A DNA stretch of 64,000 bases from Paracoccaceae bacterium (GTDB taxonomy: Bacteria > Pseudomonadota > Alphaproteobacteria > Rhodobacterales > Rhodobacteraceae): positions 62,001 through 126,000 of the forward strand of contig QWDA01000004.1 in the NCBI GenBank assembly GCA_003605175.1, given 5' to 3'. Below are positions 34,528 to 45,080 of the stretch, piece after piece. The position numbers were made by a program, and so were the translations under genes. The notes below the pieces were generated by a model, which saw nothing but the letters and a program-made list of their open reading frames with translations, searched no databases and was not told the origin of the DNA. Numbering within the stretch: the stretch's first letter is position 1; each line of letters begins with the position of its first letter.

Positions 34528-36087
34528 TCAGCCGGGCGCGCGGCGGAGCCAGACCTCGACCCGGCGGTTGACCTCGCGACCCCAGGCATCCTCGTCGCAG
34601 GCCATCGGCATCGCCTCGCCGAACCCGTCCGCGTCGATCGGCACGGGAGGCGCCTCGGGGAGCGCCGCCGCAAGCGCCGCCTCCACCGCTTCGGCACGGC
34701 GGCGGGAGAGGTCGAGATTGGCGTCGCCGCCGCCCTGCCCGTCGCTGAACCCGGCGAGCAGGATTCGCCCGCCGTCGAAATCGCCGCGCCGGATCGCCTC
34801 GGCGAGAAGCGCGACATTCGCCCGGCTCTGGGCGTCGAGATCGACCGAGCCGTCCTCGAAGCGGAAGCTGACCGACATCTGCTCGGCGCCCTGGAGCGCG
34901 CGGACCATGCGGCGCAGGTCGCGCGCGCTCACATCCTTGCCGGTTGCGAGGATCGCTTTCGCCAGCCGGTCGCCCTGCACCGAAAGCGCGCGGAAACCGA
35001 TGCCCTGGTCGATGAAACCCGCGTCGCGCACCACCGGCTGCGCCGGCGGTGAACGGGTGAAGGCGAGAAATTCGCGCAGGATCGGCGGCGAGCGCAGCTC
35101 GGGCGTGACGGCGAAATGCGGCGCGGTAAGCGGGTAATCCTCGGTGCGGATGCTCATCCGGCCGGGCGCGATCCGCGCGCCGCAAGAGCCGGCCAGCGCC
35201 AGGGAGCGCGCGGTGCCGAGCGCCGAAAAGGCGGTGACGCCGAGCGCCAACGGGTCGGCGGCAACCGCCGCGTCAAGTTCGGCGAGCGATGCGTGGCGGC
35301 TGGCGCCATCGGCCGCGGTCGCCTCGGGCGCGAGCACCTGCGCGGCCAGCCCGCTGTCGAGCGCCGACCCGGCGGCAGGGAGATGCAGCGCGATCGGTGC
35401 ATCGGGCCCGCCCAGCGCCTTCCAGGAGATGATCTCGCCCTTAAGGACCCGCGCCAGGTCGCCAAGCCGAATTGCGCGGACGGGGTTGCCCTTGGCCACC
35501 ACCGGGACGATCGCGTCGAGTGCCACGACGCTGTTGCGCCCGGGGCCGAAGAGATCCCCCAACTGCGCCTCGAGCGCGCGGCCGCGTTCCTCTTCGGTGG
35601 GCGCGCGGAAGGCGAGCGCCACATCGGCGGCCTCGGCGAGGAGATCCGCATAGCCCTCGGCGGAGCTCGTCACGCGAAACCGGAAGCGCGCCGCCTCCGT
35701 GCCGGTATCGGGATGGCTCAGGACGTAGAGGAACTGGCCCGGCCCTTCCGCCTGCCGCACGAAGCTCAAGCCGCGGCTCGCTGCAAAGGCCTCGAGCAGC
35801 GCGGGCATCAGCGCGGCGCTGGTGCCGGCGGTGCCGGAGATGGTCAGCACGGGCACGAAAGGGCCGGTGCCGGGACAGGCCGCGCCTTCGCAATCGACGC
35901 CGTTCCCGTCGACGGTCAGCACGCCGTAGGCCGAGTCGATCCGGTAAAATTCGCCGTCGAAGCTCAGGAATCGCCCGGTGATCGTGACGCCGCCGCCCGG
36001 GGAGGACAGGGTGACCTCCTGCGCCGGTGCATGGGACGCGGCCAGCGTTGCTGCGGCGGCCAGTGCTGCCGCAATCGCGTGTCTCAT
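34528..36087 (-). CDS. PstS-like binding protein fused to an OmpA domain
   Basis: 519 residues. Signal peptide 1-22 (ASHAPAQ). Residues 50-370 form a phosphate-binding-protein-like domain (ISGTAGTSAALMPALLEAF, VALDAIVPVVAKGNPV, ISWKALGG). Residues 395-519 form an OmpA C-terminal peptidoglycan-binding domain (ILLAGFSDGQGGGDANLDLSRRRAEAVEAAL...NRRVEVWL). The fusion would hold a ligand-binding domain to the cell wall. No Pst transporter genes are near, so uptake is not supported. It precedes, in transcription order, no obvious partner. Confidence 0.82.
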   Translation of the reverse strand: MRHAIAAALAAAATLAASHAPAQEVTLSSPGGGVTITGRFLSFDGEFYRIDSAYGVLTVDGNGVDCEGAACPGTGPFVPVLTISGTAGTSAALMPALLEAFAASRGLSFVRQAEGPGQFLYVLSHPDTGTEAARFRFRVTSSAEGYADLLAEAADVALAFRAPTEEERGRALEAQLGDLFGPGRNSVVALDAIVPVVAKGNPVRAIRLGDLARVLKGEIISWKALGGPDAPIALHLPAAGSALDSGLAAQVLAPEATAADGASRHASLAELDAAVAADPLALGVTAFSALGTARSLALAGSCGARIAPGRMSIRTEDYPLTAPHFAVTPELRSPPILREFLAFTRSPPAQPVVRDAGFIDQGIGFRALSVQGDRLAKAILATGKDVSARDLRRMVRALQGAEQMSVSFRFEDGSVDLDAQSRANVALLAEAIRRGDFDGGRILLAGFSDGQGGGDANLDLSRRRAEAVEAALAAALPEAPPVPIDADGFGEAMPMACDEDAWGREVNRRVEVWLRRAPG

Positions 36088-36107
36088 GGGGTGACTGCTG
36101 TTCCGCC

Positions 36108-37148
36108 CTAGTTTTGCGCGATCTTCAGATCTTCGAGGAGGTTTTTCAACACGAGAATGTTGCCCACTGCCTCGCAGCCCGGAAAGGCGACCGAGACCGT
36201 GGTTTCCCTCGGCGCGCTGCCGGCGGAAGATTGCAGGATCCGGACCGGAAGGTCGCGGCCGCAGGTGGTTTCGGTGACCTCGGCCGAAACCGAGAGCCGC
36301 ACCGTGCCGGACCGGCCGACGCGGCCCGAGGGGAAGGAATAGACCTCGGCAAGCGCGGTGCCGCTCAGGCTGGGTTCGCCGAGCCGCAACAGGAAGCCGC
36401 CTTCGGCCGCCTCGGCCCGCTCGGGCGCACTCGGATGCGCGGTCGAGACATGGCCGTCGCTGCCGACATCGGCACCAAGTTCCAGCGCGTGGATCGAGAG
36501 CGGCGCGCTGCCGTCCCAGGCGAGCGCCACGCGGTCGTACCAGACTGCATCCGGCACCGCGACTTCGAGCGTCACCGGCCGCTGCCCGGCCACCGAGACG
36601 GCGATCTCGGCCTCGGGCGTGAAGGCGGGGATCTGCGCCGTGAGACGGCCATCCTCGCCGGTGCGGGCCGAGAAGGACAGGCCGGCATGGCTGATCGATA
36701 CCGGCATGTCGCGGTCGCAGGCATCGAGGTGAACGTGGATCACAGCGCCCGGTGCGGCCTCGGCATGGGCCTGGACCTCACAGGCATTTCCGAAAGTCTC
36801 GGCCCGGGCCAGGTGGCTGGCGGCCTCGAGACCGGACTCGTCGGCCGGCACCGAAACCGGGGTCAGCCGCGACTCGGGGAAACTCAGGGGCTCCGTCGCC
36901 GCCTGCGGATCGGCCGGCACATCCTCCGGACCGCTGGCCCGGGCCGGGCCCGGCAGGAGCGGGCTGTACATCATCATGTTCTGCGCTTCGGGGCTGAGCG
37001 GGCGCGGGCGCAGCCCGGACGGACGCGGCGCAGGAGTGTCATAGCGTGGCGACTCAGCAAGGCGGGTCTGCATGATATGGCCAGCTCCGATCGCAACTCC
37101 GATCGTCACGACGGCAGTCAGCATCCTACCCCTGTCGAGCACAGACAT
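36108..37148 (-). CDS. Unknown membrane-anchored envelope protein
   Basis: 346 residues from the ATG at 37148; an in-frame ATG at 37172 is also possible. A hydrophobic segment at about residues 9-26 (MLTAVVTIGVAIGAGHIM) is probably an uncleaved anchor. The exterior part has a proline-rich linker and repeated Ig-like or beta-sandwich-like blocks with four cysteines. I do not recognise a family. It lies 20 bp upstream of the PstS/OmpA fusion gene and co-directional with it, so the two are probably one envelope operon behind secA. Confidence 0.65.
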   Translation of the reverse strand: MSVLDRGRMLTAVVTIGVAIGAGHIMQTRLAESPRYDTPAPRPSGLRPRPLSPEAQNMMMYSPLLPGPARASGPEDVPADPQAATEPLSFPESRLTPVSVPADESGLEAASHLARAETFGNACEVQAHAEAAPGAVIHVHLDACDRDMPVSISHAGLSFSARTGEDGRLTAQIPAFTPEAEIAVSVAGQRPVTLEVAVPDAVWYDRVALAWDGSAPLSIHALELGADVGSDGHVSTAHPSAPERAEAAEGGFLLRLGEPSLSGTALAEVYSFPSGRVGRSGTVRLSVSAEVTETTCGRDLPVRILQSSAGSAPRETTVSVAFPGCEAVGNILVLKNLLEDLKIAQN

Positions 37149-37329
37149 CCCCTTTCGGTCCCCGACGGGCATTCAAGCAATCGATTGCGCCATAGATAGG
37201 GCCGATGGCGCCACGAAATCCGGCAAAGTTCATCGGATTATGGCTACAGGATCTCGCTCAGACCACGAGATATTGCGGTTTTCAGGCTGCCACTGCCGAT
37301 TGATTGCCCGAATGATGCCGCATTTCGCG

Positions 37330-40038
37330 TCAGGCGAGACGGCCGTGGCAATGCTTGAATTTCAGGCCCGAGCCGCAGGGGCAGGCGTCGTTCCGGGCGG
37401 GATTGCCCCAGGTCGCCTGATCGGTCTCGTCGAAACCCGCGCGGGCGGCGGGGCCGGCCTCGGCGCCCGCGCCTTGGAGAACCGGTTCGGCGGCCTTCTG
37501 CAGCGCCGCCTGCTGGGCGGCCATCTGGCGCAGCATCTGCTGCTGCTCTTCCTCGGTCATCGGCCGGATCTGCGCGAGCTTCTGGGTCACGTCGGTCCGA
37601 AGCCCGTCTAGCAGGTGCTCGAAGAGCTGGAACGCTTCGGTCTTGTACTCGTTCACCGGATCGCGCTGGGCATAGGCGCGGAAGCCCACGACAGAGCGGA
37701 GATGCTCGAGCTTCAGGAGATGTTCGCGCCACTTGCCGTCGAGGGTCTGCAGAAGCACCTGCTTCTCGATCGAGCGCATGTTCTCGGGCCCGAACTGCGC
37801 GGCCTTCGCGGCCATGTACTCGTTGGACGCGCGGTAGAGGCGCTCGCGCACCTCGTGATCGTCGACGCCCTCCTCGGCGGTCCAGTCGGCCACCGGCACA
37901 TCAATGCCGATCTGCTCGACAAGCGCCTCGTGCAGTGCCTCGGTCTCCCACTGGTCGGCATAGGATTTCGGCGGCATGTAGGTATCGACAAGATCGTCGA
38001 TCACCTGGTGGCGCATGTCCTCGGCGATCTCGGCGATGTCCACGGCCCGCATGATCTCGAGCCGCTGGGAGAAGATCACCTTGCGCTGCTCGTTCATCAC
38101 GTCATCGAGCTTCAGGAGCTGCTTGCGGATGTCGAAGTTGCGACCCTCGACCTTGGCCTGTGCCTTTTCAAGCGACTTGTTGACCCAGGGATGGACGATG
38201 GCCTCGCCCTCCCTCATGCCGAGCGAGCCCAGCACCTTGTCGAGCCGCTCCGAGCCGAAGATCCGCATCAGGTCGTCTTCGAGCGAGAGGTAGAAGGACG
38301 AGCGCCCCGGGTCGCCCTGCCGGCCCGAGCGGCCGCGGAGCTGGTTGTCGATGCGGCGGCTCTCGTGGCGCTCGGTGGCAAGCACATAGAGTCCGCCGGC
38401 CGCCTTCACCGCCGCCTCGGCATCGGCGTGCTCGGCCTCGATCTTCGCGCGCACCTCGTCGGGATGCGCCTCCGGATCGGCGGCCAGCGCCTCCATCACC
38501 TTGAATTCGACATTGCCGCCAAGCTTGATGTCGGTGCCGCGGCCGGCCATGTTCGTCGCGATGGTCACTGCGCCGAGTTTCCCGGCATCGGCGACGATCT
38601 GGGCTTCCTTCTCGTGCTGGCGCGCGTTGAGCACATTGTGCGGCACGCCGGCCTTCTCGAGCATCCCCGACAGCATTTCCGACTTCTCGATCGAGGTCGT
38701 GCCCACCAGCACCGGCTGGCCCTTCTCGTGCGACTTCTTGATCTGCGCGACGATCGCGTCGTATTTCTCCCGCGCGGTGCGGTAGACCTGATCGTGCTCG
38801 TCGACCCGCGCCACCGGCAGGTTCGTCGGCACCTCGACCACCCCGAGCCCGTAGATCTCCAGGAATTCCTCGGCTTCGGTCACCGCGGTGCCGGTCATGC
38901 CCGCGAGCTTGTCATAGAGCCGGAAGTAGTTCTGGAAGGTGACGCTGGCCAGCGTCACGTTCTCGGGCTGGATCTCGCAGCCCTCTTTGGCCTCGATCGC
39001 CTGGTGCAGCCCGTCCGAGAGGCGCCGTCCCTGCATCATCCGGCCGGTGAATTCGTCGATCAGCACCACCTCGCCGTCGCGGACGATGTATTCCTTGTCC
39101 TTCTGGAACAGCTTGTGGGCGCGCAGGCCCTGGTTCACGTGATGGACGATGGTGGTGGATTCCGGGTCGTAGAGAGTCTGGTCCTCGGGCAGGATACCCA
39201 GCTCGCGCAGCCGGTCCTCGAGATAGTCGTTGCCTTCCTCGGTGAAGGTGACGTTCCGGGCCTTCTCGTCGATCTCGTAATGCTCTTCCTTGAGTTCCGG
39301 GATCATCGCATCGATGGATTTGTAGAGCTCCGATCGGTCCTGGCTCGGGCCGGAGATGATCAGCGGCGTGCGCGCCTCGTCGATCAGGATCGAGTCCACT
39401 TCGTCGACGATGGCGAAGAAGTGATCGCGCTGATGCATGTCCTTGATGTCGGCCTTCATGTTGTCGCGGAGATAGTCGAAGCCGAGCTCGTTATTCGTCG
39501 CATAGGTGATGTCGGCGCCATAGGCCCGGGCCTTCTCGCCGTCGGGCTGGCGCGGATAGACCACGCCCGTGGTCAGCCCCAGCGCGCCATAGACCTTGCC
39601 CATCCATTCCGCGTCGCGCTTGGCGAGGTAGTCGTTGACCGTGACGATATGGACGTTCTTGCCGGTCAGCGCGTTCAGATAGGCCGGGAAGGTGGCGACC
39701 AGCGTCTTGCCCTCGCCGGTCTTCATCTCGGCGATATTGCCCTGGTGCAGGAAGATCCCGCCCATCAGCTGCACGTCGAAGGCGCGCAGGCCAAGCGCCC
39801 GGCGCGCCGCCTCGCGGCAGTTCGCGAAGGCTTCGGGCAGGATATTCTCAAGGCTCTCGCCGCCTTCCTGAACGCGGCGCTGGAACTCACGGGTCTTCTC
39901 GACGATCCCCTCGTCGCTCAGCTTCTCGAACTCCGGCTCGAGTGCGTTGATCTTCTCGACGAGCGGCAGCGTGGCCTTGACCTTGCGGTCGTTCGGTGTC
40001 CCGAAGACTTTCTTGGCGATCGTTCCGATACCGAGCAT
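37330..40038 (-). CDS. secA: Preprotein translocase ATPase SecA
   Basis: 902 residues from the ATG at 40038 ([18 protein letters not shown]), the family start; the frame is open further upstream without similarity. Walker A MKTGEGKT near 100, [12 protein letters not shown] near 208, [14 protein letters not shown] near 490 and [13 protein letters not shown] near 560. It ends in the SEC-C zinc motif [13 protein letters not shown], which binds SecB. SecA drives export of unfolded proteins through SecYEG. The parvulin gene starts 181 bp away on the other strand. Confidence 0.99.
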   Translation of the reverse strand: MLGIGTIAKKVFGTPNDRKVKATLPLVEKINALEPEFEKLSDEGIVEKTREFQRRVQEGGESLENILPEAFANCREAARRALGLRAFDVQLMGGIFLHQGNIAEMKTGEGKTLVATFPAYLNALTGKNVHIVTVNDYLAKRDAEWMGKVYGALGLTTGVVYPRQPDGEKARAYGADITYATNNELGFDYLRDNMKADIKDMHQRDHFFAIVDEVDSILIDEARTPLIISGPSQDRSELYKSIDAMIPELKEEHYEIDEKARNVTFTEEGNDYLEDRLRELGILPEDQTLYDPESTTIVHHVNQGLRAHKLFQKDKEYIVRDGEVVLIDEFTGRMMQGRRLSDGLHQAIEAKEGCEIQPENVTLASVTFQNYFRLYDKLAGMTGTAVTEAEEFLEIYGLGVVEVPTNLPVARVDEHDQVYRTAREKYDAIVAQIKKSHEKGQPVLVGTTSIEKSEMLSGMLEKAGVPHNVLNARQHEKEAQIVADAGKLGAVTIATNMAGRGTDIKLGGNVEFKVMEALAADPEAHPDEVRAKIEAEHADAEAAVKAAGGLYVLATERHESRRIDNQLRGRSGRQGDPGRSSFYLSLEDDLMRIFGSERLDKVLGSLGMREGEAIVHPWVNKSLEKAQAKVEGRNFDIRKQLLKLDDVMNEQRKVIFSQRLEIMRAVDIAEIAEDMRHQVIDDLVDTYMPPKSYADQWETEALHEALVEQIGIDVPVADWTAEEGVDDHEVRERLYRASNEYMAAKAAQFGPENMRSIEKQVLLQTLDGKWREHLLKLEHLRSVVGFRAYAQRDPVNEYKTEAFQLFEHLLDGLRTDVTQKLAQIRPMTEEEQQQMLRQMAAQQAALQKAAEPVLQGAGAEAGPAARAGFDETDQATWGNPARNDACPCGSGLKFKHCHGRLA

Positions 40039-40219
40039 ATGTGCCTCTGCCTCGCGCCCTCTGGTGACTGGATCGTGTGGGGGATGCGCTTGCCCGCGCT
40101 GTCCGCCCGCCATAGAAGCAGGCGCAAGGCGGCCCCCGTCCGGGACACAGGCGATGTAAGGGCCGGGTCCGACACTGTCAACGTCGCGGTGGACCGTGGC
40201 AAGAAGAGAGGAAAATCAG

Positions 40220-41128
40220 ATGCAGTTCAGCCGCTCCGCCGCGTTAATCGCGGCCCTGGCCCTGACGATGCCGGCCTGGGCCCAGGAGACCGCCGAGACG
40301 CAGGCCCCCGAGACCGCGGCCGAAGCCGAAACCGGCACCATCGAGGCGCCGGCGGAGGTGAGCGTCGATACCGTCGTCGCTACTGTGAACGGCACCGACA
40401 TTACCCTTGGCCACATGATCGCGGCGCGCGAACGCCTGCCCGAGCAGTACCAGCAGCTTCCCGATCCGGTCCTCTTCACCGGGCTGCTCGACCAGCTTGT
40501 TCAGCAGGAAGCGCTGCGGCAGGGCCGCGAGGGGCTCAACAGGCACTCGACGCTGGTCATCGAGAACGAAACCCGCTCGCTCCAGGTTTCCGAGCTGATC
40601 CAGGAGGCAGTGGACACCGCGATCACCGAGGAAGCGATCCAGGCCGCTTACACCGCGCGCTATGCCGAGGCCGAGCCGGAACAGGAGTTCCACGCCGCGC
40701 ATATCCTCGTCGAGACCGAGGACGAGGCCAAGGCCATCGTCGAGGAGCTGGCTGGTGGCGCCGATTTCGCCGAGACCGCGCGCGAGAAATCGACCGGCCC
40801 GTCGGGTCCGAACGGGGGCGACCTGGGCTGGTTCTCCAAGGGCATGATGGTGCCGGCCTTCGAGGAGGCCGTCGTCGCGCTGGAACCCGGCGCGGTATCG
40901 GAACCGGTGCAGACCCAGTTCGGCTGGCATGTCATCAAGCTCTACGAGACGCGGCAGAAGGATGCCCCGCCGCTCGAGGACGTGCGCGAGGAGATCATCA
41001 TCCAGCTCCAGCAGGAAACCGTCGAGAAGGTTCTCGCCGCGGCCACCGAGGGCGCCGAGATCAGCCGCGTCGAGAACGGCGCGATCGACCCCTCGGTGCT
41101 CAGCAATCCCGACATGTTCGACGAGTAG
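40220..41128 (+). CDS. Exported parvulin-type peptidyl-prolyl isomerase
   Basis: 302 residues from the ATG at 40220 with AGAGGA upstream. Signal peptide at 1-20 (ALTMPAWAQ), then an acidic low-complexity stretch (ETAETQAPETAAEAETG). An N-terminal SurA-like helical region and a PpiC domain follow at about 150-245 (AAHILVETEDEAKAIV, DLGWFSKGMMVPAFEEAV, TQFGWHVIKLYE). It probably assists folding of exported and outer-membrane proteins in the periplasm. It is divergent from secA and 7 bp upstream of argJ, so argJ may be on the same transcript. Confidence 0.9.
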   Translation: MQFSRSAALIAALALTMPAWAQETAETQAPETAAEAETGTIEAPAEVSVDTVVATVNGTDITLGHMIAARERLPEQYQQLPDPVLFTGLLDQLVQQEALRQGREGLNRHSTLVIENETRSLQVSELIQEAVDTAITEEAIQAAYTARYAEAEPEQEFHAAHILVETEDEAKAIVEELAGGADFAETAREKSTGPSGPNGGDLGWFSKGMMVPAFEEAVVALEPGAVSEPVQTQFGWHVIKLYETRQKDAPPLEDVREEIIIQLQQETVEKVLAAATEGAEISRVENGAIDPSVLSNPDMFDE

Positions 41129-41135
41129 TCCCGCC

Positions 41136-42356
41136 ATGCCCCCCGTCTCTCCGCTCGCCCCGAAGGGCGGCTTTCCCGAGCTTCCCGTGATCCGGGGCGC
41201 CGCCTTCGCCACCGCCCAGGCCGGCGTCCGCTACAAGGAGCGGACCGACGTCATGCTGGCGCGGCTCGCGCCGGGCACGGTGATGGCGGGGGTTTTCACC
41301 CGGTCGGCAACGCGGTCGGCCGCGGTGCTCGATTGCCAGGCCAAGATCGTCCATGGCTCCCCGGAAGGCGCGGGGATCGTGGTGAACTCGGGCAACGCCA
41401 ATGCCTTCACGGGCGGGGCGGGAATGCGTGCGGTGGAGGCGGTGGCCGAAGCGGCGGCCTCGGCGCTGGGCGTGCCGGCCGAGCGGGTCTTCACCTCCTC
41501 GACCGGTGTGATCGGCGAACCGCTTCCCTTCGAGCGGATCGTGGCGAAGCTCGACGAGATGTCAGGCGCGCTGTCGGAGAACGGGATCGCCGGGGCCGCC
41601 CGCGCGATCATGACCACCGACACCTTCCCCAAGGGAGCGGGCGCGACCATCGAGATCGGCGGCAAGGTGGTGAACATCGCCGGGATCGCCAAGGGTTCGG
41701 GCATGATCCAGCCCGACATGGCAACGATGCTGTCCTATGTCTTCACCGACGCGGAAGTGGACCGGACCTGGCTCCAGGACGCGCTGCGTGACCTGACCGA
41801 GCTGACCTTCAATTCCATAACTGTCGACAGCGACACCTCGACCTCCGACACGCTGCTCCTCGCCGCCACCGGCGCGTCGGGTGTGAACGTGACGGGGAAC
41901 GGCGACTTCGTGAAGGCGCTGGAGGGTGTGCTTCTCGACCTGGCGCAGCAGATCGTCCGCGACGGCGAAGGGGCGACCAAGTTCGTCGAGGTGGCGGTGA
42001 CCGGCGCGGCCTCGGACGAGGACGCGCGCAAGGTCGCGCTCTCCATTGCGAATTCGCCGCTGGTGAAGACCGCCATCGCCGGAGAAGACCCGAACTGGGG
42101 CCGGATCGTCATGGCAGTGGGCAAGTCGGGCGCCGCGGCCGACCGCGACCTGTTGTCGATCCGCTTCGGCGAGATCCTCGTGGCCGAAAGGGGCTGGGTC
42201 TCGCCCGCCTACCGCGAGGCCGATGGCGCGGACTACATGAAGGGCGAGGAGCTGGTGATCTCGGTCGATCTGGGGATTGGCGAAGGAACCTCCACCGTCT
42301 GGACCTGCGACCTGACCCACCGCTATATCGAGATCAACGCCGACTACCGTTCATGA
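41136..42356 (+). CDS. argJ: Bifunctional ornithine acetyltransferase/N-acetylglutamate synthase
   Basis: 406 residues from the ATG at 41136. The self-cleavage site that creates the two subunits is in KGSGMIQPDMATMLSY near residue 190, with the threonine nucleophile in MATML. Other landmarks are VNSGNANAFTG near 86 and EDPNWGRIVMA near 312. It recycles the acetyl group of N-acetylornithine to glutamate in arginine synthesis. argG lies 11 kb away in the same window. The stop overlaps the mutT start as ATGA. Confidence 0.97.
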   Translation: MPPVSPLAPKGGFPELPVIRGAAFATAQAGVRYKERTDVMLARLAPGTVMAGVFTRSATRSAAVLDCQAKIVHGSPEGAGIVVNSGNANAFTGGAGMRAVEAVAEAAASALGVPAERVFTSSTGVIGEPLPFERIVAKLDEMSGALSENGIAGAARAIMTTDTFPKGAGATIEIGGKVVNIAGIAKGSGMIQPDMATMLSYVFTDAEVDRTWLQDALRDLTELTFNSITVDSDTSTSDTLLLAATGASGVNVTGNGDFVKALEGVLLDLAQQIVRDGEGATKFVEVAVTGAASDEDARKVALSIANSPLVKTAIAGEDPNWGRIVMAVGKSGAAADRDLLSIRFGEILVAERGWVSPAYREADGADYMKGEELVISVDLGIGEGTSTVWTCDLTHRYIEINADYRS

Positions 42357-42754
42357 AGAAAACGGTTCTGGTAAGCGCGGTCGCGCTGATCGACCGCGAC
42401 GGGCGCGTGCTGATCGCGCAGCGGCCCGAGGGCAAGTCGATGGCGGGCCTCTGGGAGTTCCCCGGCGGCAAGGTCGAGCCGGGCGAGACGCCCGAAGCCG
42501 CGCTGATCCGCGAACTGCACGAGGAGCTCGGCATCGGCACTTGGGAGAGCTGTCTCGCGCCGCTGACCTTCGCGAGCCACGGCTACGAGGATTTTCACCT
42601 GCTGATGCCGCTCTATGCCTGCCGCAAATGGGAGGGCACGCCGGTCTCGAAGGAGGGGCAGGCACTGAAATGGGTCTTCGCGAAGGATCTGCGGAGCTAC
42701 CCGATGCCGCCCGCCGACCTGCCGCTCATTCCGATCCTGCGCGACTGGCTGTAG
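42353..42754 (+). CDS. mutT: NUDIX hydrolase, MutT-type
   Basis: 133 residues, size of MutT. The Nudix box GX5EX7REUXEEXGU is complete in GGKVEPGETPEAALIRELHEELGI (38-61), preceded by LWEFPGG. MutT hydrolyses 8-oxo-dGTP and so prevents A-to-C mutations. The start overlaps argJ by 4 bp, giving argJ-mutT translational coupling, and a strong hairpin follows the stop. Confidence 0.9.
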   Translation: MKKTVLVSAVALIDRDGRVLIAQRPEGKSMAGLWEFPGGKVEPGETPEAALIRELHEELGIGTWESCLAPLTFASHGYEDFHLLMPLYACRKWEGTPVSKEGQALKWVFAKDLRSYPMPPADLPLIPILRDWL

Positions 42755-42779
42755 CGGCCGGGCCGCGCGGGCCCGGCCG
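42755..42779. terminator. Hairpin between convergent mutT and the TRAP permease gene
   Basis: CGGCCGGGCC (42755-42764), 5-nt loop, GGCCCGGCCG (42770-42779): a perfect 10-bp all-GC stem starting right after the mutT stop and ending 8 bp before the permease stop. No U-tract. Confidence 0.55.
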
Positions 42780-42787
42780 CGTGGCGC

Positions 42788-45058
42788 TCAGTCGGCGCCC
42801 TTGGCCAGATCCAGCGGCGCGTCCGGATCGGGCTGCACGACCTTCTGGATGAAGAACGCCACCACCGTCAGCACGATGCCGATCAGGTCGGTGATTCCGC
42901 CGCCCTCGATCATGAACAGCGCCGCAGCGATCACGATCAGCCGGACCCACCAGGCGGCGCGGCCCATGACCCAGCCCTGCACCCCTGCCGAGAGGAGGAA
43001 CACGCCGAACACCGCGGTGATGGCGGCCCGGCTCACTTCGAACCAGCTGCCGTCCATCAGGAGCGCGCCGTTGTAGAAGAACATGAAGGGCACGATGAAG
43101 GCGGCGATGCCGATCTTGAACGAGGCGACGGAGGTTTCCATGGGGTTGGCGCCCGATATGCCCGCCGCGGCGTAACTCGCGAGCGCCACCGGTGGCGTGA
43201 TCGCCGAGAGCACGGCGAAGTAGAATACGAAGAAATGCGCCGTGAGCTGCGGGATGCCGAGTTGCACGAGGCCTGGCGCCACCACCGAGGCCGCCACCGC
43301 ATAGGCCGCCGTGGTGGGCATCCCCATGCCGAGAAGGATGGAGATGCACATCGCGAAGAACAGCGCCAAAAGCTGCGAATTCTCCGCGATGCCCAGGAGC
43401 AGCGTGGAGAACCGCGACCCGACCCCGGTGAGGGAGATGACGCCCACGATGATCCCAGCGCAGGCACAGACCGCGATGATCTGGATCGACATCACGCCGG
43501 CCAGTTCGAACGCCTTGGCGATGCCGCGGTGGTCCATGCCCGACACGGAGGCCGCCGGAAGGCTGCCGGGAAAGAGGCGGAGCATCAGGACGGGGAGCCA
43601 CGAAACCACGGCGGCGGCGATGGTGGCGAGCGTACCGGCGCGGATCACCGAATAGCCCATGAAGAGCGCGTAAATCAGGATGACGATCGGGATGAACAGG
43701 TAGACCTGTCGCGCCATCCGGTTGAACTTCGGCAACTCGTCTTCGCGCATCCCGCGCATGCCGAGCTTGGCGGCCTCGAAATCGACCATGAAATAGACCG
43801 ACACGAAGTAGAGCACCGCCGGGACGATCGCCGCGATCATGATCTCCTGATACGGGACACCGGTGATCTCGGCCATGATGAAGGCGCCAGCGCCCATGAT
43901 CGGCGGCATGATCTGCCCGCCCGTGGAGGCGGCGGCCTCGACCGCGCCCGCGGTCTTCCGGTGATAGCCGACCTTTTTCATGAGCGGGATCGTGAGCGAG
44001 CCGGTGGCCACCACGTTCCCCGCCGACGTGCCGTTGATCATCCCCATGAGGCCGGAGGCGAAGATCGCCACTTTGGCCGGACCGCCCCGCGCGCGGCCCG
44101 CGGCGGCGAAGGCGAAGTTGACGAAGTAATCGCCCACCTTCGAGGCCTGCAGGAAGGCCGCGAAGATGATGAAGAGAATGATGTAGGTCGAGGAGACCGC
44201 CGTGGTTGCCCCGAGGATCCCGGCATCGGTATAGGCTTGCGAGAAGAACCGCTGCCAGGAAATCGCAGGCGCGTTCAGGAAGCCCGGCAGGAACTGGCCG
44301 GTGAAGACGTAGGTCAGGAACACGGCCGAGATGATCACCAGCGCGAGGCCCGCGACCCGGCGGGTCAGCTCCATGATCAGCGCGGTCCCGGCGACGGCGG
44401 CCATCGAGATTCCGATCGGCGCAAAGGGCGTGCCGGTCGAGTTCCGCATCAGCGTGCCGTAGATCGCGACGAGATAGGCAGCGACCGCGCAAGCGCAGAT
44501 CGCCAGCACCACATCCGGCGAGGCGTAATGCGCGCGGTCCCGCTTGTGGAACCACGAGAGCACGATAGCCCCGCCGGTGGCGACCCACAGGGGCGCGCCG
44601 TAAAGCCAGGTTTCGCGGAACCTGATCCCCGGATCGATCCCGTTCCACTGTGTCCCATCGGCGATCTGGATCGCGAAGGAGAGCGCCACCGCCAGCGAGA
44701 ACACCGCCGGAACCACGAGGAACAGGGCGACCTGGCCGAGGAACTTGCTATCGTCTTCCTCACCCTCCGGAAAGCTCCGCCCCGCGAAGAGCACGAAGCC
44801 CAGGCCCAGCGCGCCGGCCACATGGACGATCCGGAAATTCCAGGTCTCCATCGGGAAGGTGGGCAGGAACGGGATCGACACCCCGGTCCATTCCTGGATC
44901 GAGAGGCCGTTCAGCGCCGCCATGTGGAACGCCGCATACAGTGCCGCGGCTACCGCGAGAACGGTAAAGCGCCAGCCCTCGAACAACCGGCGATTGGCCT
45001 CGACCGGCTCCTCGTCGACGCCTTCGGCGATCAGGTGGTCGTCACTCTGGTCGGTCAT
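42788..45058 (-). CDS. Fused TRAP transporter permease (4TM/12TM, TAXI type)
   Basis: 756 residues, far longer than a lone DctM, with about 16-18 hydrophobic segments; this is the DctQ-DctM fusion typical of TAXI-TRAP systems. Landmarks of the large subunit: NGTSAGNVVATGSLTIPLMKK, GGQIMPPIMGAGAFIMAE, MGMPTTAAY and SAITPPVALASYAAAG. It moves an organic anion with sodium or proton symport, using the TAXI binding protein encoded upstream. The start (45058) has GGGGGA upstream. It is the last gene of a three-gene operon with the binding protein and a flavoprotein. Confidence 0.95.
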   Translation of the reverse strand: MTDQSDDHLIAEGVDEEPVEANRRLFEGWRFTVLAVAAALYAAFHMAALNGLSIQEWTGVSIPFLPTFPMETWNFRIVHVAGALGLGFVLFAGRSFPEGEEDDSKFLGQVALFLVVPAVFSLAVALSFAIQIADGTQWNGIDPGIRFRETWLYGAPLWVATGGAIVLSWFHKRDRAHYASPDVVLAICACAVAAYLVAIYGTLMRNSTGTPFAPIGISMAAVAGTALIMELTRRVAGLALVIISAVFLTYVFTGQFLPGFLNAPAISWQRFFSQAYTDAGILGATTAVSSTYIILFIIFAAFLQASKVGDYFVNFAFAAAGRARGGPAKVAIFASGLMGMINGTSAGNVVATGSLTIPLMKKVGYHRKTAGAVEAAASTGGQIMPPIMGAGAFIMAEITGVPYQEIMIAAIVPAVLYFVSVYFMVDFEAAKLGMRGMREDELPKFNRMARQVYLFIPIVILIYALFMGYSVIRAGTLATIAAAVVSWLPVLMLRLFPGSLPAASVSGMDHRGIAKAFELAGVMSIQIIAVCACAGIIVGVISLTGVGSRFSTLLLGIAENSQLLALFFAMCISILLGMGMPTTAAYAVAASVVAPGLVQLGIPQLTAHFFVFYFAVLSAITPPVALASYAAAGISGANPMETSVASFKIGIAAFIVPFMFFYNGALLMDGSWFEVSRAAITAVFGVFLLSAGVQGWVMGRAAWWVRLIVIAAALFMIEGGGITDLIGIVLTVVAFFIQKVVQPDPDAPLDLAKGAD

Positions 45059-45080
45059 GGTTTCCGTCCCCCTGGAGTTT

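Noticed and set aside
37615-41190. Open frame of about 1190 codons on the plus strand opposite secA
   Set aside because: It is the antisense of secA, and its composition mirrors the complementary codons; no start or ribosome-binding site fits.
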